This document shows, piece by piece, positions 55,525 to 64,000 of a stretch of DNA of 64,000 nt. How positions within the stretch are numbered: position 1 is the stretch's first letter; each line of letters starts with the position of its first letter. The notes below the pieces were generated by a model that had not been told where the DNA came from, searched no databases, and saw nothing but the letters and a program-made list of their open reading frames with translations. The position numbers and the translations under genes were made by a program. The DNA is taken from the NCBI RefSeq assembly GCF_003858395.1, contig NZ_QWEV01000005.1:3162001-3226000 (forward strand). Direction: 5' to 3'. The stretch comes from Acidipila sp. EB88. GTDB lineage: Bacteria > Acidobacteriota > Terriglobia > Terriglobales > Acidobacteriaceae.

Positions 55525-58500
55525 GTGACGCATCCCTTCAGCTTGAACCAACCTGCACAGAGTGCGGGCGACGCAACCTTCCACGCCCACGCAAAACCGC
55601 TCGACGCTGAGCCGGGAAGCAGGTGGAAGCGGCATGCGGTGCGCCTGGCAGCGAGGCCGACGCTCGCTCTGTCGCTGGCGGCGTGCCTTGCTGTACCCGC
55701 GCTCGCGCAGCAGCCGTTGCTGGCAGTGGGCGGTGACGCACTCGTGCAGGGTTTCGAGTCGCCGCCTGCCTCTGCCGAACCGCGGGTCTGGTGGCACTGG
55801 ATGAATGGAAACGTCACCAAGGAAGGCATCAAGCTCGACCTGGAGTGGATGCACCGGTCGCACATCGCGGGCTTCCAGAACTTCGACGCCGCCCTGTTTA
55901 CGCCCCAACTGGTTGAGAAACGACTCGCGTACATGACGCCCGAGTGGAAGGATGCCTTCCGCTACGCGACCAGCCTTGCCAACGGATTCGGCATGGAAGA
56001 AGCGATTGCCGGCTCCCCAGGCTGGAGTGAGACAGGGGGGCCATGGGTGCCCGCCTCGCAGGCCATGAAGAAGTACGTCTGGAGCGAGACGCACGTGGAT
56101 GGAGGCAAGCCCTTCACTGGAAAGCTCACGCACCCTCCCATAAACACCGGCGCGTTTCAAAATCTCCCGTCGGAGGATGGATCGGATGGGGATGTGCCTA
56201 TGCCGGAGTTCTACGCGGACTCGGCGGTGGTCGCCTACAAAGTGCCTGCGACGGAAACAATGGCTGCAACCATCAAGCCTGTGATCAGCAGCAGCGGCGG
56301 TGCCATCAGCCCCAGCGATGCCGGCCTGCTCGGGGACGGAGATCTGGTCAAGCCATTGCAGGTCCCAAGGGCCGCCAGGTTGGGTGAGAAGACCTGGATC
56401 CAGTTCGCGTATCCCCAGCCTCAAACAATCCGCGCGCTCACGGTGGTGATCGCAAGCAGTCGCAACCAGCTTACCGATTTCCTGCACATCCACGCCGACG
56501 GTGATCGCGCGCTGGAGGCAAGCGACGATGGCCAGAACTTCCACCTGGTGCTTGCAATCCCCATGGGCGGCACAGCGGAGCACACCCTTACCTTCGCCCC
56601 GGTGACCGCGCGCTTCTTCCGCCTTACCATCACCACACCTGCCATGCCGGACAAGCTGCCTTCCGAGCAGGAGCTGAAGGCAGCGGGGATCACCATCACG
56701 AGCCTCCCAACAACGGTTGCGGTTGCTGAATTTGCCCTGCACCCTGATGCGCGGGTGAACCGCTTCGAAGAGAAGGCAGCATTTGTGCCGACGCGTGACC
56801 TGTATGCGTTTGCGACACCACCGGCTATCGCGTCCGACGTCATCGATAAAAACGCTGTTGTCGATCTCACCGGCAAAATGCGACCCGATGGCACGCTCGA
56901 CTGGACCCCGCCACCGGGACAGTGGACCGTGCTGCGCGTGGGCTACTCGCTGCTGGGCATCACGAACCACCCCGCGACGAAGGAGGCCACTGGCCTCGAG
57001 GTCGACAAGCTCAACGCGGCCTACGTGAAGAACTACATGGATCGCTACCTGGACAGTTACAAAGAAACGGTCGGGCCGGAGATGATGGGGCGCCAGGGCA
57101 TCCGGTATGTCATTACGGATAGCTGGGAAGCCGGCGCGCAGAACTGGACTGACAACATGGTGGCCGAGTTCACCAGGCGGCGCGGCTACGATCCCCATCC
57201 ATGGCTGCCTGTGCTTACCGGGCGCATCGTCGGGAGTGCGGAAGCCAGCGACCAGTTCCTGTGGGACCTGCGCAAAACCATCGCGGACCTGACCTCCGAC
57301 GAGCATTATGGACAGGTTGAAGCATCGCTCAAGGCGCGCGGCATGGGACACTACGGCGAGTCACACGAGGCCGGTCGCGCCTTGATCGCGGATGGCATGG
57401 AGGTCAAGAAACTTGACGACATCCCGATGAGCGCCATGTGGACGCAGACCCCCGGCGTGAACGAGATTCGCTATGGCTTCAACGCCGACGATCGCGAGTC
57501 TGCGTCGGTCGCGCATATCTATGGACAGAACCTGGCAGCAGCGGAGTCGATGACGGCAGCCGAGGCTCCGTGGGGATGGTCGCCGGAGACGCTCAAGCCC
57601 ACGGCTGACCAGGAGTTTCTCAACGGCATCAATCGTTTCGTGATCCATGAGTCGGCGCACCAGCCATTCGTCGACAAGAAGCCCGGGCTTACGCTGGGGC
57701 CGTACGGGCAGTGGTTCAACCGCAACGAAACCTGGGCCGAAGATGCCCATGTGTGGATCGACTATCTTGCCCGCACCTCGTACCTGCTGCAGCAGGGACA
57801 GGCGGTCGCGGACATCCTTTACTTCTACGGAGAGGATTCCAACGTCACCGCGATCTTCCACGCCTCCGCGCCGGATACACCCCCGGGCTACAACTTCGAC
57901 TATGTCAATGCAGACGCTCTCATCCACGCCTTCCACACGGCGGACGGAAAGCTAACCGCACAAAGCGGCATGAGTTATCGAGTGCTCGCGCTTGATCCGT
58001 ACAGCCGCCACATGTCGCTCCCGGTGTTGCGTGCGATCTACGGTCTCGTGCAGCACGGCGCGATTGTAGCCGGACCCAAGCCGGTCGGGACGCCCAGCCT
58101 CGCCGACGATGCGCAGGAGTTCAGCCGTCTTTCGGATCAACTCTTCGGGGATGGCAGCGGCGTGCACTCTGTCGGCAGCGGCAAGGTGTATGCAGGGCAG
58201 GACGCGGGTGCCGTGCTGAAAGAGCTCAACATCGATCCTGACTTCACGCAGCCAGCTTCGTCGCCCGACCACTCCCTGTTCTTCGTGCATCGCAGGATCG
58301 CGGATGGCGACATCTACTTCGTCGACAACCGCAGCACGCAAGCAGTCGACATCCGCGCGGACTTCCGCGTCACCGGCAAGGAACCGGAGCTTTGGTATGC
58401 GGAGACCGGAACCATGCGCGCCGCGGGCTACTCTATCGCCGACGGGCATACCTCGGTTCCGCTGCACCTCGAGCCCTGGGGTACTACGTTTGTGGTGTTC

Positions 58501-59040
58501 CGCAAACCCGCGACCGCGATGGCGCGTACGCTGCCGCCCAGCACGGAGAAACCGTTGCAGTCCGTGGATGGCCCATGGAACATCGCGTTTGAAGCAGGCC
58601 GAGGCGCTCCGGCCAGCGCGGTACTGCCCAGCCTTGCATCGTGGAGTGACAATGCGGACAAGGGCATCAAGTACTTCTCGGGTACCGTGCATTACACCAG
58701 GACTATTCAGGCCGCGCCTGCGTGGTTCAAGCCCGGCACAACTCTTTGGCTCGACCTTGGCGATGTGAAGAACCTCGCCGAGGTTACCGTTAACGGGAAG
58801 TCGCTCGGCGTGTTGTGGCATGCGCCGTTCCGTGCGGATGTAACCGGCGCACTCAAGCCCGGCGCCAACACGATCGAGATCAGGGTGACCAACCTGTGGG
58901 TCAACCGGCTGATCGGCGATCAACAGCCGGACGCTGCGACGAAGTACACGTTCGCCGATGTGAAGCCCTACCACGCCGACTCGCCGCTGCTCCCGTCCGG
59001 CCTTCTTGGGCCGGTTACCGTACTGCAACAAACCAGGTAG
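55525..59040 (+). CDS. GH106 alpha-L-rhamnosidase, secreted
   Basis: 1171 aa from GTG 55525 (AGGAGG upstream). A long export signal ends near residue 60 (LALSLAACLAVPALAQQ). The GH106 entry motif PRVWWHWMNGNVTKEGIKLD is followed by the catalytic barrel (about 100-800; DSWEAGAQNWTDNM, HYGESHEAGR, MTAAEAPWGWSPETL, VIHESAHQPF) and C-terminal beta-sandwich domains (LWLDLGDVKNLAEVTVNGKS). GH106 enzymes release L-rhamnose from pectic or flavonoid glycosides. Followed by an amidohydrolase and facing the rhamnose catabolic genes, so the locus likely feeds released rhamnose inward. Confidence 0.9.
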   Translation: MTHPFSLNQPAQSAGDATFHAHAKPLDAEPGSRWKRHAVRLAARPTLALSLAACLAVPALAQQPLLAVGGDALVQGFESPPASAEPRVWWHWMNGNVTKEGIKLDLEWMHRSHIAGFQNFDAALFTPQLVEKRLAYMTPEWKDAFRYATSLANGFGMEEAIAGSPGWSETGGPWVPASQAMKKYVWSETHVDGGKPFTGKLTHPPINTGAFQNLPSEDGSDGDVPMPEFYADSAVVAYKVPATETMAATIKPVISSSGGAISPSDAGLLGDGDLVKPLQVPRAARLGEKTWIQFAYPQPQTIRALTVVIASSRNQLTDFLHIHADGDRALEASDDGQNFHLVLAIPMGGTAEHTLTFAPVTARFFRLTITTPAMPDKLPSEQELKAAGITITSLPTTVAVAEFALHPDARVNRFEEKAAFVPTRDLYAFATPPAIASDVIDKNAVVDLTGKMRPDGTLDWTPPPGQWTVLRVGYSLLGITNHPATKEATGLEVDKLNAAYVKNYMDRYLDSYKETVGPEMMGRQGIRYVITDSWEAGAQNWTDNMVAEFTRRRGYDPHPWLPVLTGRIVGSAEASDQFLWDLRKTIADLTSDEHYGQVEASLKARGMGHYGESHEAGRALIADGMEVKKLDDIPMSAMWTQTPGVNEIRYGFNADDRESASVAHIYGQNLAAAESMTAAEAPWGWSPETLKPTADQEFLNGINRFVIHESAHQPFVDKKPGLTLGPYGQWFNRNETWAEDAHVWIDYLARTSYLLQQGQAVADILYFYGEDSNVTAIFHASAPDTPPGYNFDYVNADALIHAFHTADGKLTAQSGMSYRVLALDPYSRHMSLPVLRAIYGLVQHGAIVAGPKPVGTPSLADDAQEFSRLSDQLFGDGSGVHSVGSGKVYAGQDAGAVLKELNIDPDFTQPASSPDHSLFFVHRRIADGDIYFVDNRSTQAVDIRADFRVTGKEPELWYAETGTMRAAGYSIADGHTSVPLHLEPWGTTFVVFRKPATAMARTLPPSTEKPLQSVDGPWNIAFEAGRGAPASAVLPSLASWSDNADKGIKYFSGTVHYTRTIQAAPAWFKPGTTLWLDLGDVKNLAEVTVNGKSLGVLWHAPFRADVTGALKPGANTIEIRVTNLWVNRLIGDQQPDAATKYTFADVKPYHADSPLLPSGLLGPVTVLQQTR

Positions 59041-59073
59041 CTGATCGTCAACCGTGCGGAAGAGAAGGGAGGC

Positions 59074-60051
59074 ATGTTGAATCGCAGGCGTTTTGTAGAG
59101 CGAGGCTTGTTCGCGTCGTGTGCAGCACTCGGCACGCTCGCGAGCAGGCCCCTGCATGCGGCAACTTCGGGTACCTACTCCGGGCGCATCGTTGACACCC
59201 ACGTGCACCTTTTCGATCCCACACGGCCCGGCGGGATCCCCTGGCCGCTCCCCGGGGACCTGATCGACGAGCCCACGCTCCCGGCACGCTACGAGGCAAT
59301 GGCGCAGTCCTTGGGCGTAGTCGGTGCCATCGCAATCGAGGCCAGTCCACTGGTGAGCGACAATGATTGGCTGCTCGGGGTCGTTGCCTCGTCGCCAATC
59401 ATGGTCGGCATGATCGGCGACATCGTGCCCACTGCGCCGGACTTCGATGCGCAGCTTGATCGTCTGCGTATGAACCCACTCTTCCTCGGTGTACGGCACG
59501 GCAACCTGTGGAATCGGAGCCTCAGCGCAGACACCGACTCGCCGCTGTTCTGGACAGCCATGCGGCAACTTTCTGAGGCGAAGCTGGTTCTTGAGAGCGC
59601 AAACCCCGACCTGCCGCTGCTTGCAGCCCTGCTCAAAGTAGTGGAGAAAGAACCTACCCTTACCGTCGTGATCGACCACCTGCCCCATTTGGAGCAGCCC
59701 AGCACCGCGCAGGAACAAAGACGAGCCGCAGACCTCGTCGCACAGCTGGGAAAAGCCCCGCATACGTTCGCCAAGCTGTCGGAAATTCCTGAGCAGGCCA
59801 AGGGACAACCCGTGCTCGACCCCGCTGTGTACCGCAAGCGCCTGGATCGGCTGTGGAGTGCGTTCGGGCCGGACAAGCTGATGTTCGGCAGCGACTGGCC
59901 CAATAGCGATCATGTCGCGAGCTTTGACGCGACGCTCGGACTGGTGAAACAGTACGTGTCCACGCAGCACGGCGACGCACAGGAGAAGTTCTTCTTCCGC
60001 AACTCAAAAGCAGCGTATCGCTGGCACGCAAAGACTCCCAGCCAGTTGTAA
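59074..60051 (+). CDS. Amidohydrolase-2 family protein, candidate sugar lactonase
   Basis: 325 aa, start ATG 59074 with AAGGGAGG. A twin-Arg-like leader (LNRRRFVERGLFASC) precedes a metal barrel: VDTHVHLFDP (HxH), VIDHLPHL (His) and MFGSDWPNSD (Asp). The family includes L-rhamnono- and L-fucono-lactonases. Its place directly after the GH106 gene makes a rhamnonolactonase role plausible but not certain; the export signal is unusual for a catabolic lactonase. Convergent with rhaB. Confidence 0.78.
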   Translation: MLNRRRFVERGLFASCAALGTLASRPLHAATSGTYSGRIVDTHVHLFDPTRPGGIPWPLPGDLIDEPTLPARYEAMAQSLGVVGAIAIEASPLVSDNDWLLGVVASSPIMVGMIGDIVPTAPDFDAQLDRLRMNPLFLGVRHGNLWNRSLSADTDSPLFWTAMRQLSEAKLVLESANPDLPLLAALLKVVEKEPTLTVVIDHLPHLEQPSTAQEQRRAADLVAQLGKAPHTFAKLSEIPEQAKGQPVLDPAVYRKRLDRLWSAFGPDKLMFGSDWPNSDHVASFDATLGLVKQYVSTQHGDAQEKFFFRNSKAAYRWHAKTPSQL

Positions 60052-60116
60052 GCGTGACAGCAGGGAAGCGCCGTCTTCTCCACCGGTGATGCCGCGCGGT
60101 GCCGCGAGCAAGACAA

Positions 60117-61610
60117 TTACGCGTGAGACATGCGATGTGCAGCAGCGCGGGGTTCAACATGGGCGATGCGGCTCGCCCAGAAGCGGACGGCGCGCGCAAA
60201 CTCATCCGGGCTTGCCGGTGTGGCTCCATCGCGGAGTGCACACTGCACCGCCAAGTTGCCCACCGTGGAGCTTTCCTGCGGGCCAGTAATGATCTCGGCC
60301 CGGGTGGTCTCAGATGTTAACTGTCGCAGCAAAGCATTCTGCGCACCACCGCCCACCATCACTACCCGCTCGAGCTTTTTCCCGGTGTGGATACGGACCC
60401 GTTCGATCACGTGTGCGTATTGCGCCGCGAGACTGTGGAGGATGAGCGAGACCATCTTCGGCGCGTCCTTGCTTTGCTGCGATAACAGCGGGAGTCCGTG
60501 CGCGATGCATTGCGCGGCGATGCGCTCGGGCATCCGGCCCATGCGCATCAACTCCGGATCATCAATGGACAGCAGGCCTTCGGGAGGGTGCTCGCATGCC
60601 GCGGCTTCAACCAGCGCACCGATGTCCCAGGGTTCGCCTTCCTGCGCCCAGTGGTCCATGCACTGCTTCAACACCCACATGCCATTGATCCCTTTGTGGA
60701 AGCAGCACCGGCCACCAACCGCGCCTAGATTGGTGAAGTTGTCCGCACGCACCGCGGCAGAATTCAATGGCGCAGCAATCACTGCGCCGACCAGCGACCA
60801 GGTGCCGCAACTGATGTAAGCCCAGTCCTCACCGGCCTCCGAGATCCCGGCAATGGCAGAGGCGGTGTCATGGCAGGCCGGTGCGACCAGGTCGGTATCG
60901 CTCAGTTCCGGAACGCTTGCCAGCGCGCCGGAAAGTTTGCCCAGCAGCGTGCCGGCCGGAACGATCCTTGCTGCTTTGGTTTCGTCCAGTCCAGCAGCGT
61001 CGAAAAGTTCCTCGCTCCAGCGCCGGCTTGATAGATCGATCAACTGGGTATGGGAAGCATTGGTGTACTCCGCAACCGGCTCGGCACCCCAGCGATGCAG
61101 AAGGTACTCGGGCAGGTTGAGCCAGCGCGCCGGGGCCCTGCCACTCAGCCTGTCTGCATAGAGCTGGTAGAGCGTGTTGATCGGCTGCTGTTCAGTTCCC
61201 GTAATCTCGCGAATCCGGCCCGGCGCAATCTGGGCATGCAGTGCAGTCGCCGCAGCGACATTGCGCAGATCGCGGTAGCAGTAGGGATCCTCGGGCAATC
61301 GCCCGTCTTCTTCGAGCCGCACATAGTCGACCGCCCAGCCATCCACCGCAATGGAACGGATCCCTACGGGCGCAAGCGCTGCCGCGATGCGCACACCAGC
61401 GTCGACACCCTCAAGGATTCTCTCGAGAGGCCAGCGTAAAGAGCCATCGAGCGCGGGTACAGGGCCGTTCGCGAAGCGATGGACGAGCCGCATGTGCGGC
61501 TCTCCATCGACCCATTGAAGCAGGGAGACGCGGCAACTCTCTGCTCCCAGGTCAACCGCGATCAATCCCCGCCGGTCTGCGGTTGCTTGGCTCGCGGCGT
61601 GTGCGCTCAC
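60117..61610 (-). CDS. rhaB: Rhamnulokinase (FGGY family)
   Basis: 497 aa from a GTG overlapping the aldolase/dehydrogenase stop (GTGA). FGGY kinase marks are LIAVDLGAESCRVSLL, AVDGWAVDYVRL, YISCGTWSLVGA and VMVGGGAQNALLRQL. ATP-dependent phosphorylation of L-rhamnulose at C1 is expected from the family and from its partner gene, which cleaves the product. Confidence 0.88.
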   Translation of the reverse strand: MSAHAASQATADRRGLIAVDLGAESCRVSLLQWVDGEPHMRLVHRFANGPVPALDGSLRWPLERILEGVDAGVRIAAALAPVGIRSIAVDGWAVDYVRLEEDGRLPEDPYCYRDLRNVAAATALHAQIAPGRIREITGTEQQPINTLYQLYADRLSGRAPARWLNLPEYLLHRWGAEPVAEYTNASHTQLIDLSSRRWSEELFDAAGLDETKAARIVPAGTLLGKLSGALASVPELSDTDLVAPACHDTASAIAGISEAGEDWAYISCGTWSLVGAVIAAPLNSAAVRADNFTNLGAVGGRCCFHKGINGMWVLKQCMDHWAQEGEPWDIGALVEAAACEHPPEGLLSIDDPELMRMGRMPERIAAQCIAHGLPLLSQQSKDAPKMVSLILHSLAAQYAHVIERVRIHTGKKLERVVMVGGGAQNALLRQLTSETTRAEIITGPQESSTVGNLAVQCALRDGATPASPDEFARAVRFWASRIAHVEPRAAAHRMSHA

Positions 61611-63823
61611 CGAAGCTGCGCCTCGATCAGTCCACCATCCACGGGGATAATGTGGCCCGTGGTGACACGCGCCAGGGGTCCCGCGAGGAACAGGATTGCC
61701 TCCGCGTTATCCCTGGGATCAATGGGCACGTGCGTCAGGGTGCGCTGCGCATAGAACATCGCCAGTGCGTCGCGCAGCTGCTCATCATCGTCCGACTCGG
61801 CAAATGGAATGTTGTATTTGGACAACGACGCTTTCACGCGATCGCGCGGAAACATCGTCGAGCCTTTCACCACCGTTGCAGGGCTGATACCGTTGACGCG
61901 TACCAGCGGAGCCATGCCCACGGCAAGCTCGCGCACCAGGTGGCTCAATGCCGCCTTGGACACGTCGTATGCCTCGCTGCCACGCTTGGCCACAACCGCG
62001 TTCGCTGAGCTGGTCAACACCATCGACGCCGGCAGCGCCTGCTTCTTCAGCAGCCTGCCTGTCTCCTCGGCCAGCTTGAAGTTGCTGGTGACGTTGATAT
62101 CCAGCGTCATCGCCCACTGCTCGTCGGAGATAATTCCGTCTGGCGAAGACGGGAACACTGCCGCGGTGTTGATCACGATGTCCACGCCACCGAAAGCCTG
62201 GATCGTGGCCGCAAGCGCCTGCTGGATAGCGGCGCGGTCGCGAATATCGATGGAGGTAAAGCTCACCGCTTCCTTGCCGACGATGGCAGCGCACTCTTCC
62301 GCCACCGCTTGTGCACCGGCCACATCACGATCAGCGACCATCACATGTGCGCCCCGCTCGGCTGCGAGCAACGCTGTTTCGCGGCCAATGCCCGAGCCAC
62401 CGCCCACAATCAGCGCCACCTGCCGGCTCAGTTGTTTCTCGGCAGGCTGCCGGCGGATCTTCGCTTCCTCCAGCGCCCAGTACTCGATGCGGAACGCTTC
62501 GCTCGGCGGCAGTGCGACATAATTCTCATACACGGTGAACTGGTCCGGGCTCGCGGCAGGGCCGGCCTGCGGAATCTCTGCGCATGGCACCCCACCGCCA
62601 AGCGCGCCCGCGCCACCCATCACACCAATCGCGTTGGTATAGAACTCACCCGTTAAGCGGGCTTCCGTCTTGTTCTTGCCGAAGGTGAACATACCGACGC
62701 CGGGAAGCAGCACCACCGTGGGACTTGCATCCCGCTGCTTCGGCGAATCCGGCAGCGCGTGCTTCGTGTAGTACTCCGCATACTGGGCACGGTACGTTTC
62801 GAGTGCGATCTCGATCAGTGCAGGAATTTCCTTCGCATCGCCGCTCGGGTCCCACTTCAAAAACATGGGGCGGATCTTGGTGCGAATGAAGTGGTCAGGG
62901 CAGCTGGTGCCCAGGTGCGCCAACCGCTCGGCATGTTCGGAGTTTACAAACTCAAGCACCGCCGGTGTGTCTGTGAAACTGCCGATCCAGCGCTGTTTGC
63001 GCGAGACTGCGCCGCGCAGCGAGGGCATCACGTCAGTTGCCACCTGCCTGCGATCCGCGCGGCTCTCCGCGCGCGAACCTCCAAAGGCTTTGTGCGCGTC
63101 GCGCTTCCCGTGCCGGCTGATGAACTGGCCGATCTGATCGATGATCGTGATGGTGTTCAGGTAGCACTCGCGCTGGGTCTCGCCCCACGTAAACAGTCCA
63201 TGGCCGCCAAGCACCACGCCGTCGCAGCCTGGGGTCTCCTGCACAATCCTGCGCAGCATCATGCCCAGCTCGAAGCCGGGCCGCTGCCAAGGCAGCCATG
63301 CGAGCTTGTGTCCGAACTCCGTGTTGAACTCTTCCATCTTCTGCTTGCCGTTGGCCGAGGCGGCAAGCGCGATGCCCCAGTCTGGGTGCAGGTGATCCAC
63401 ATGCGGGAAGGGCAGAAAACCATGCAGGGGCGTGTCGATCGAGGCTGCGGTGGGATTGTTGTTGAACGTCACCAGCGGGTACAGCGCCACCATCGCATCT
63501 TCTTCCGCGACGCCCTGGTACTGGGCTTCAAGCGAGAGCAGGCGATCGAGGTAAAGCGTCGCGAAACCCGAACGCTTGATGGATCCGATATCGCCACCCG
63601 ATCCCTTAACCCAAAGCACCGTCACCGGTTTGCCGCCCACCGGATCCTTCTGCTCAAGTTTTGAACTGGTATTGCCACCGCCGAAGTTGGTAATGCGCAG
63701 GTCGGACCCAAGGAGGTTCGACCGGTAGCGCAGCAACTCAGGCTCGTCCAGTTTGGATGCGACGGCTTCGTCCCACCTGTCTTCAAGAAAGCTCAACTTC
63801 TCTTTGCTCTGTAACTCTGCCAT
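61607..63823 (-). CDS. rhaEW: Bifunctional rhamnulose-1-phosphate aldolase/short-chain dehydrogenase
   Basis: 738 aa fusion. Residues about 1-430 are a class II (metal) aldolase: GGGNTSSKLE, PFPHVDHLHPDW and GGHGLFTWGE. Residues about 460-738 are an SDR: Rossmann GGGSGIGRETALL, NTAAVFPSS, and YDVSKAALSHLVRELA (Tyr-Lys catalytic pair). As in the Bacillus RhaEW type, it should split L-rhamnulose-1-phosphate to DHAP and lactaldehyde and oxidise the lactaldehyde. It is first in an operon with rhaB. No isomerase gene is in view. Confidence 0.88.
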   Translation of the reverse strand: MAELQSKEKLSFLEDRWDEAVASKLDEPELLRYRSNLLGSDLRITNFGGGNTSSKLEQKDPVGGKPVTVLWVKGSGGDIGSIKRSGFATLYLDRLLSLEAQYQGVAEEDAMVALYPLVTFNNNPTAASIDTPLHGFLPFPHVDHLHPDWGIALAASANGKQKMEEFNTEFGHKLAWLPWQRPGFELGMMLRRIVQETPGCDGVVLGGHGLFTWGETQRECYLNTITIIDQIGQFISRHGKRDAHKAFGGSRAESRADRRQVATDVMPSLRGAVSRKQRWIGSFTDTPAVLEFVNSEHAERLAHLGTSCPDHFIRTKIRPMFLKWDPSGDAKEIPALIEIALETYRAQYAEYYTKHALPDSPKQRDASPTVVLLPGVGMFTFGKNKTEARLTGEFYTNAIGVMGGAGALGGGVPCAEIPQAGPAASPDQFTVYENYVALPPSEAFRIEYWALEEAKIRRQPAEKQLSRQVALIVGGGSGIGRETALLAAERGAHVMVADRDVAGAQAVAEECAAIVGKEAVSFTSIDIRDRAAIQQALAATIQAFGGVDIVINTAAVFPSSPDGIISDEQWAMTLDINVTSNFKLAEETGRLLKKQALPASMVLTSSANAVVAKRGSEAYDVSKAALSHLVRELAVGMAPLVRVNGISPATVVKGSTMFPRDRVKASLSKYNIPFAESDDDEQLRDALAMFYAQRTLTHVPIDPRDNAEAILFLAGPLARVTTGHIIPVDGGLIEAQLR

Positions 63824-64000
63824 GGTGCGTTTTGTTCCTTTCCAGGCAATCCCGGTTCATCCTTCCACACGCCCGGCTCATCGAGCAAGCGTGCTTGTGT
63901 GTGTATGTAGCAAGCTGCGCCACGCATCACGAGGAGCTGAAAGCGGCAGCATCGCGATGCCATGACAACGCAGCCTCTGCCTGCACCAGCGTTCCATGGC

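Noticed and set aside
53835..55934. Long minus-strand ORF (699 codons) over the alpha/beta-hydrolase gene
   Set aside because: Antisense to a clear hydrolase with signal peptide and catalytic Ser; the minus frame is Arg/Pro-rich without motifs. Typical high-GC shadow.
55381..57351. Long minus-strand ORF (656 codons) opposite the GH106 gene
   Set aside because: GH106 motifs are on the plus strand; the antisense frame has no domain character.
57952..59970. Long minus-strand ORF (672 codons) opposite GH106 end and amidohydrolase
   Set aside because: Covers two well-supported plus-strand genes; no recognisable motif.

Overview
The window looks like chromosome of an Acidobacteriota member of the Terriglobus/Granulicella/Edaphobacter type. 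This is inferred from gene content only: CRTAC1/ASPIC proteins with a TPR partner, paired DUF507 genes, a DUF6526 protein, a GH106 rhamnosidase, a GH27/GH97 pair and generally high GC. No rRNA or species marker is present.

Layout. (1) 1-7938 is backbone: a CRTAC1-TPR-CRTAC1 overlapping unit (the first gene is cut by the window edge), then a divergent GH27 alpha-galactosidase and GH97 glycosidase. The GH97 carries an apparent 1-base deletion in a G run near its 3' end. (2) 8163-36305 is an integrative element of about 28.0 kb inserted into the tRNA-Leu(UAA) gene. It is bounded by a 109-bp direct repeat running from the anticodon stem-loop through the tRNA 3' end and about 50 bp beyond. Inside are two paralogous CotH-kinase surface proteins, a CusRS-like two-component pair with a triple 11-bp repeat upstream, a DUF190-TolC-MFP-RND efflux operon, an orphan response regulator lacking the usual receiver Asp and Lys, an oxalate-decarboxylase-like bicupin with an alginate-export-type porin, a PAP2 phosphatase and an EamA transporter. 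A control module follows: five 23-bp iterons with a dyad core just upstream of a winged-helix protein, a small excisionase-like protein and a wrecked tyrosine integrase next to the intact tRNA. (3) 36247-49755 is backbone: tRNA-Leu, HNH nuclease, cytochrome P450, thymidylate kinase, M61 peptidase, RecJ, small conserved proteins (two DUF507, DUF6526), a WecG/TagA glycosyltransferase, CsbD, an amidohydrolase and tRNA-Glu(CUC). (4) 49991-55226 has two ABC-F ATPases and an alpha/beta hydrolase. (5) 55525-63823 is a rhamnose locus: a secreted GH106 rhamnosidase and an amidohydrolase/lactonase on +, converging on rhamnulokinase and a bifunctional aldolase/dehydrogenase on -.

The most interesting part is the element. 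Its integrase has lost the middle of the gene, so it is probably trapped. It nevertheless keeps a regular iteron array, a candidate iteron-binding protein, an excisionase-like gene and CAGCCCC boxes near both ends that could be recombinase arm sites. It delivers an envelope and efflux gene set to the host. No relaxase, type IV secretion or phage structural gene was seen.
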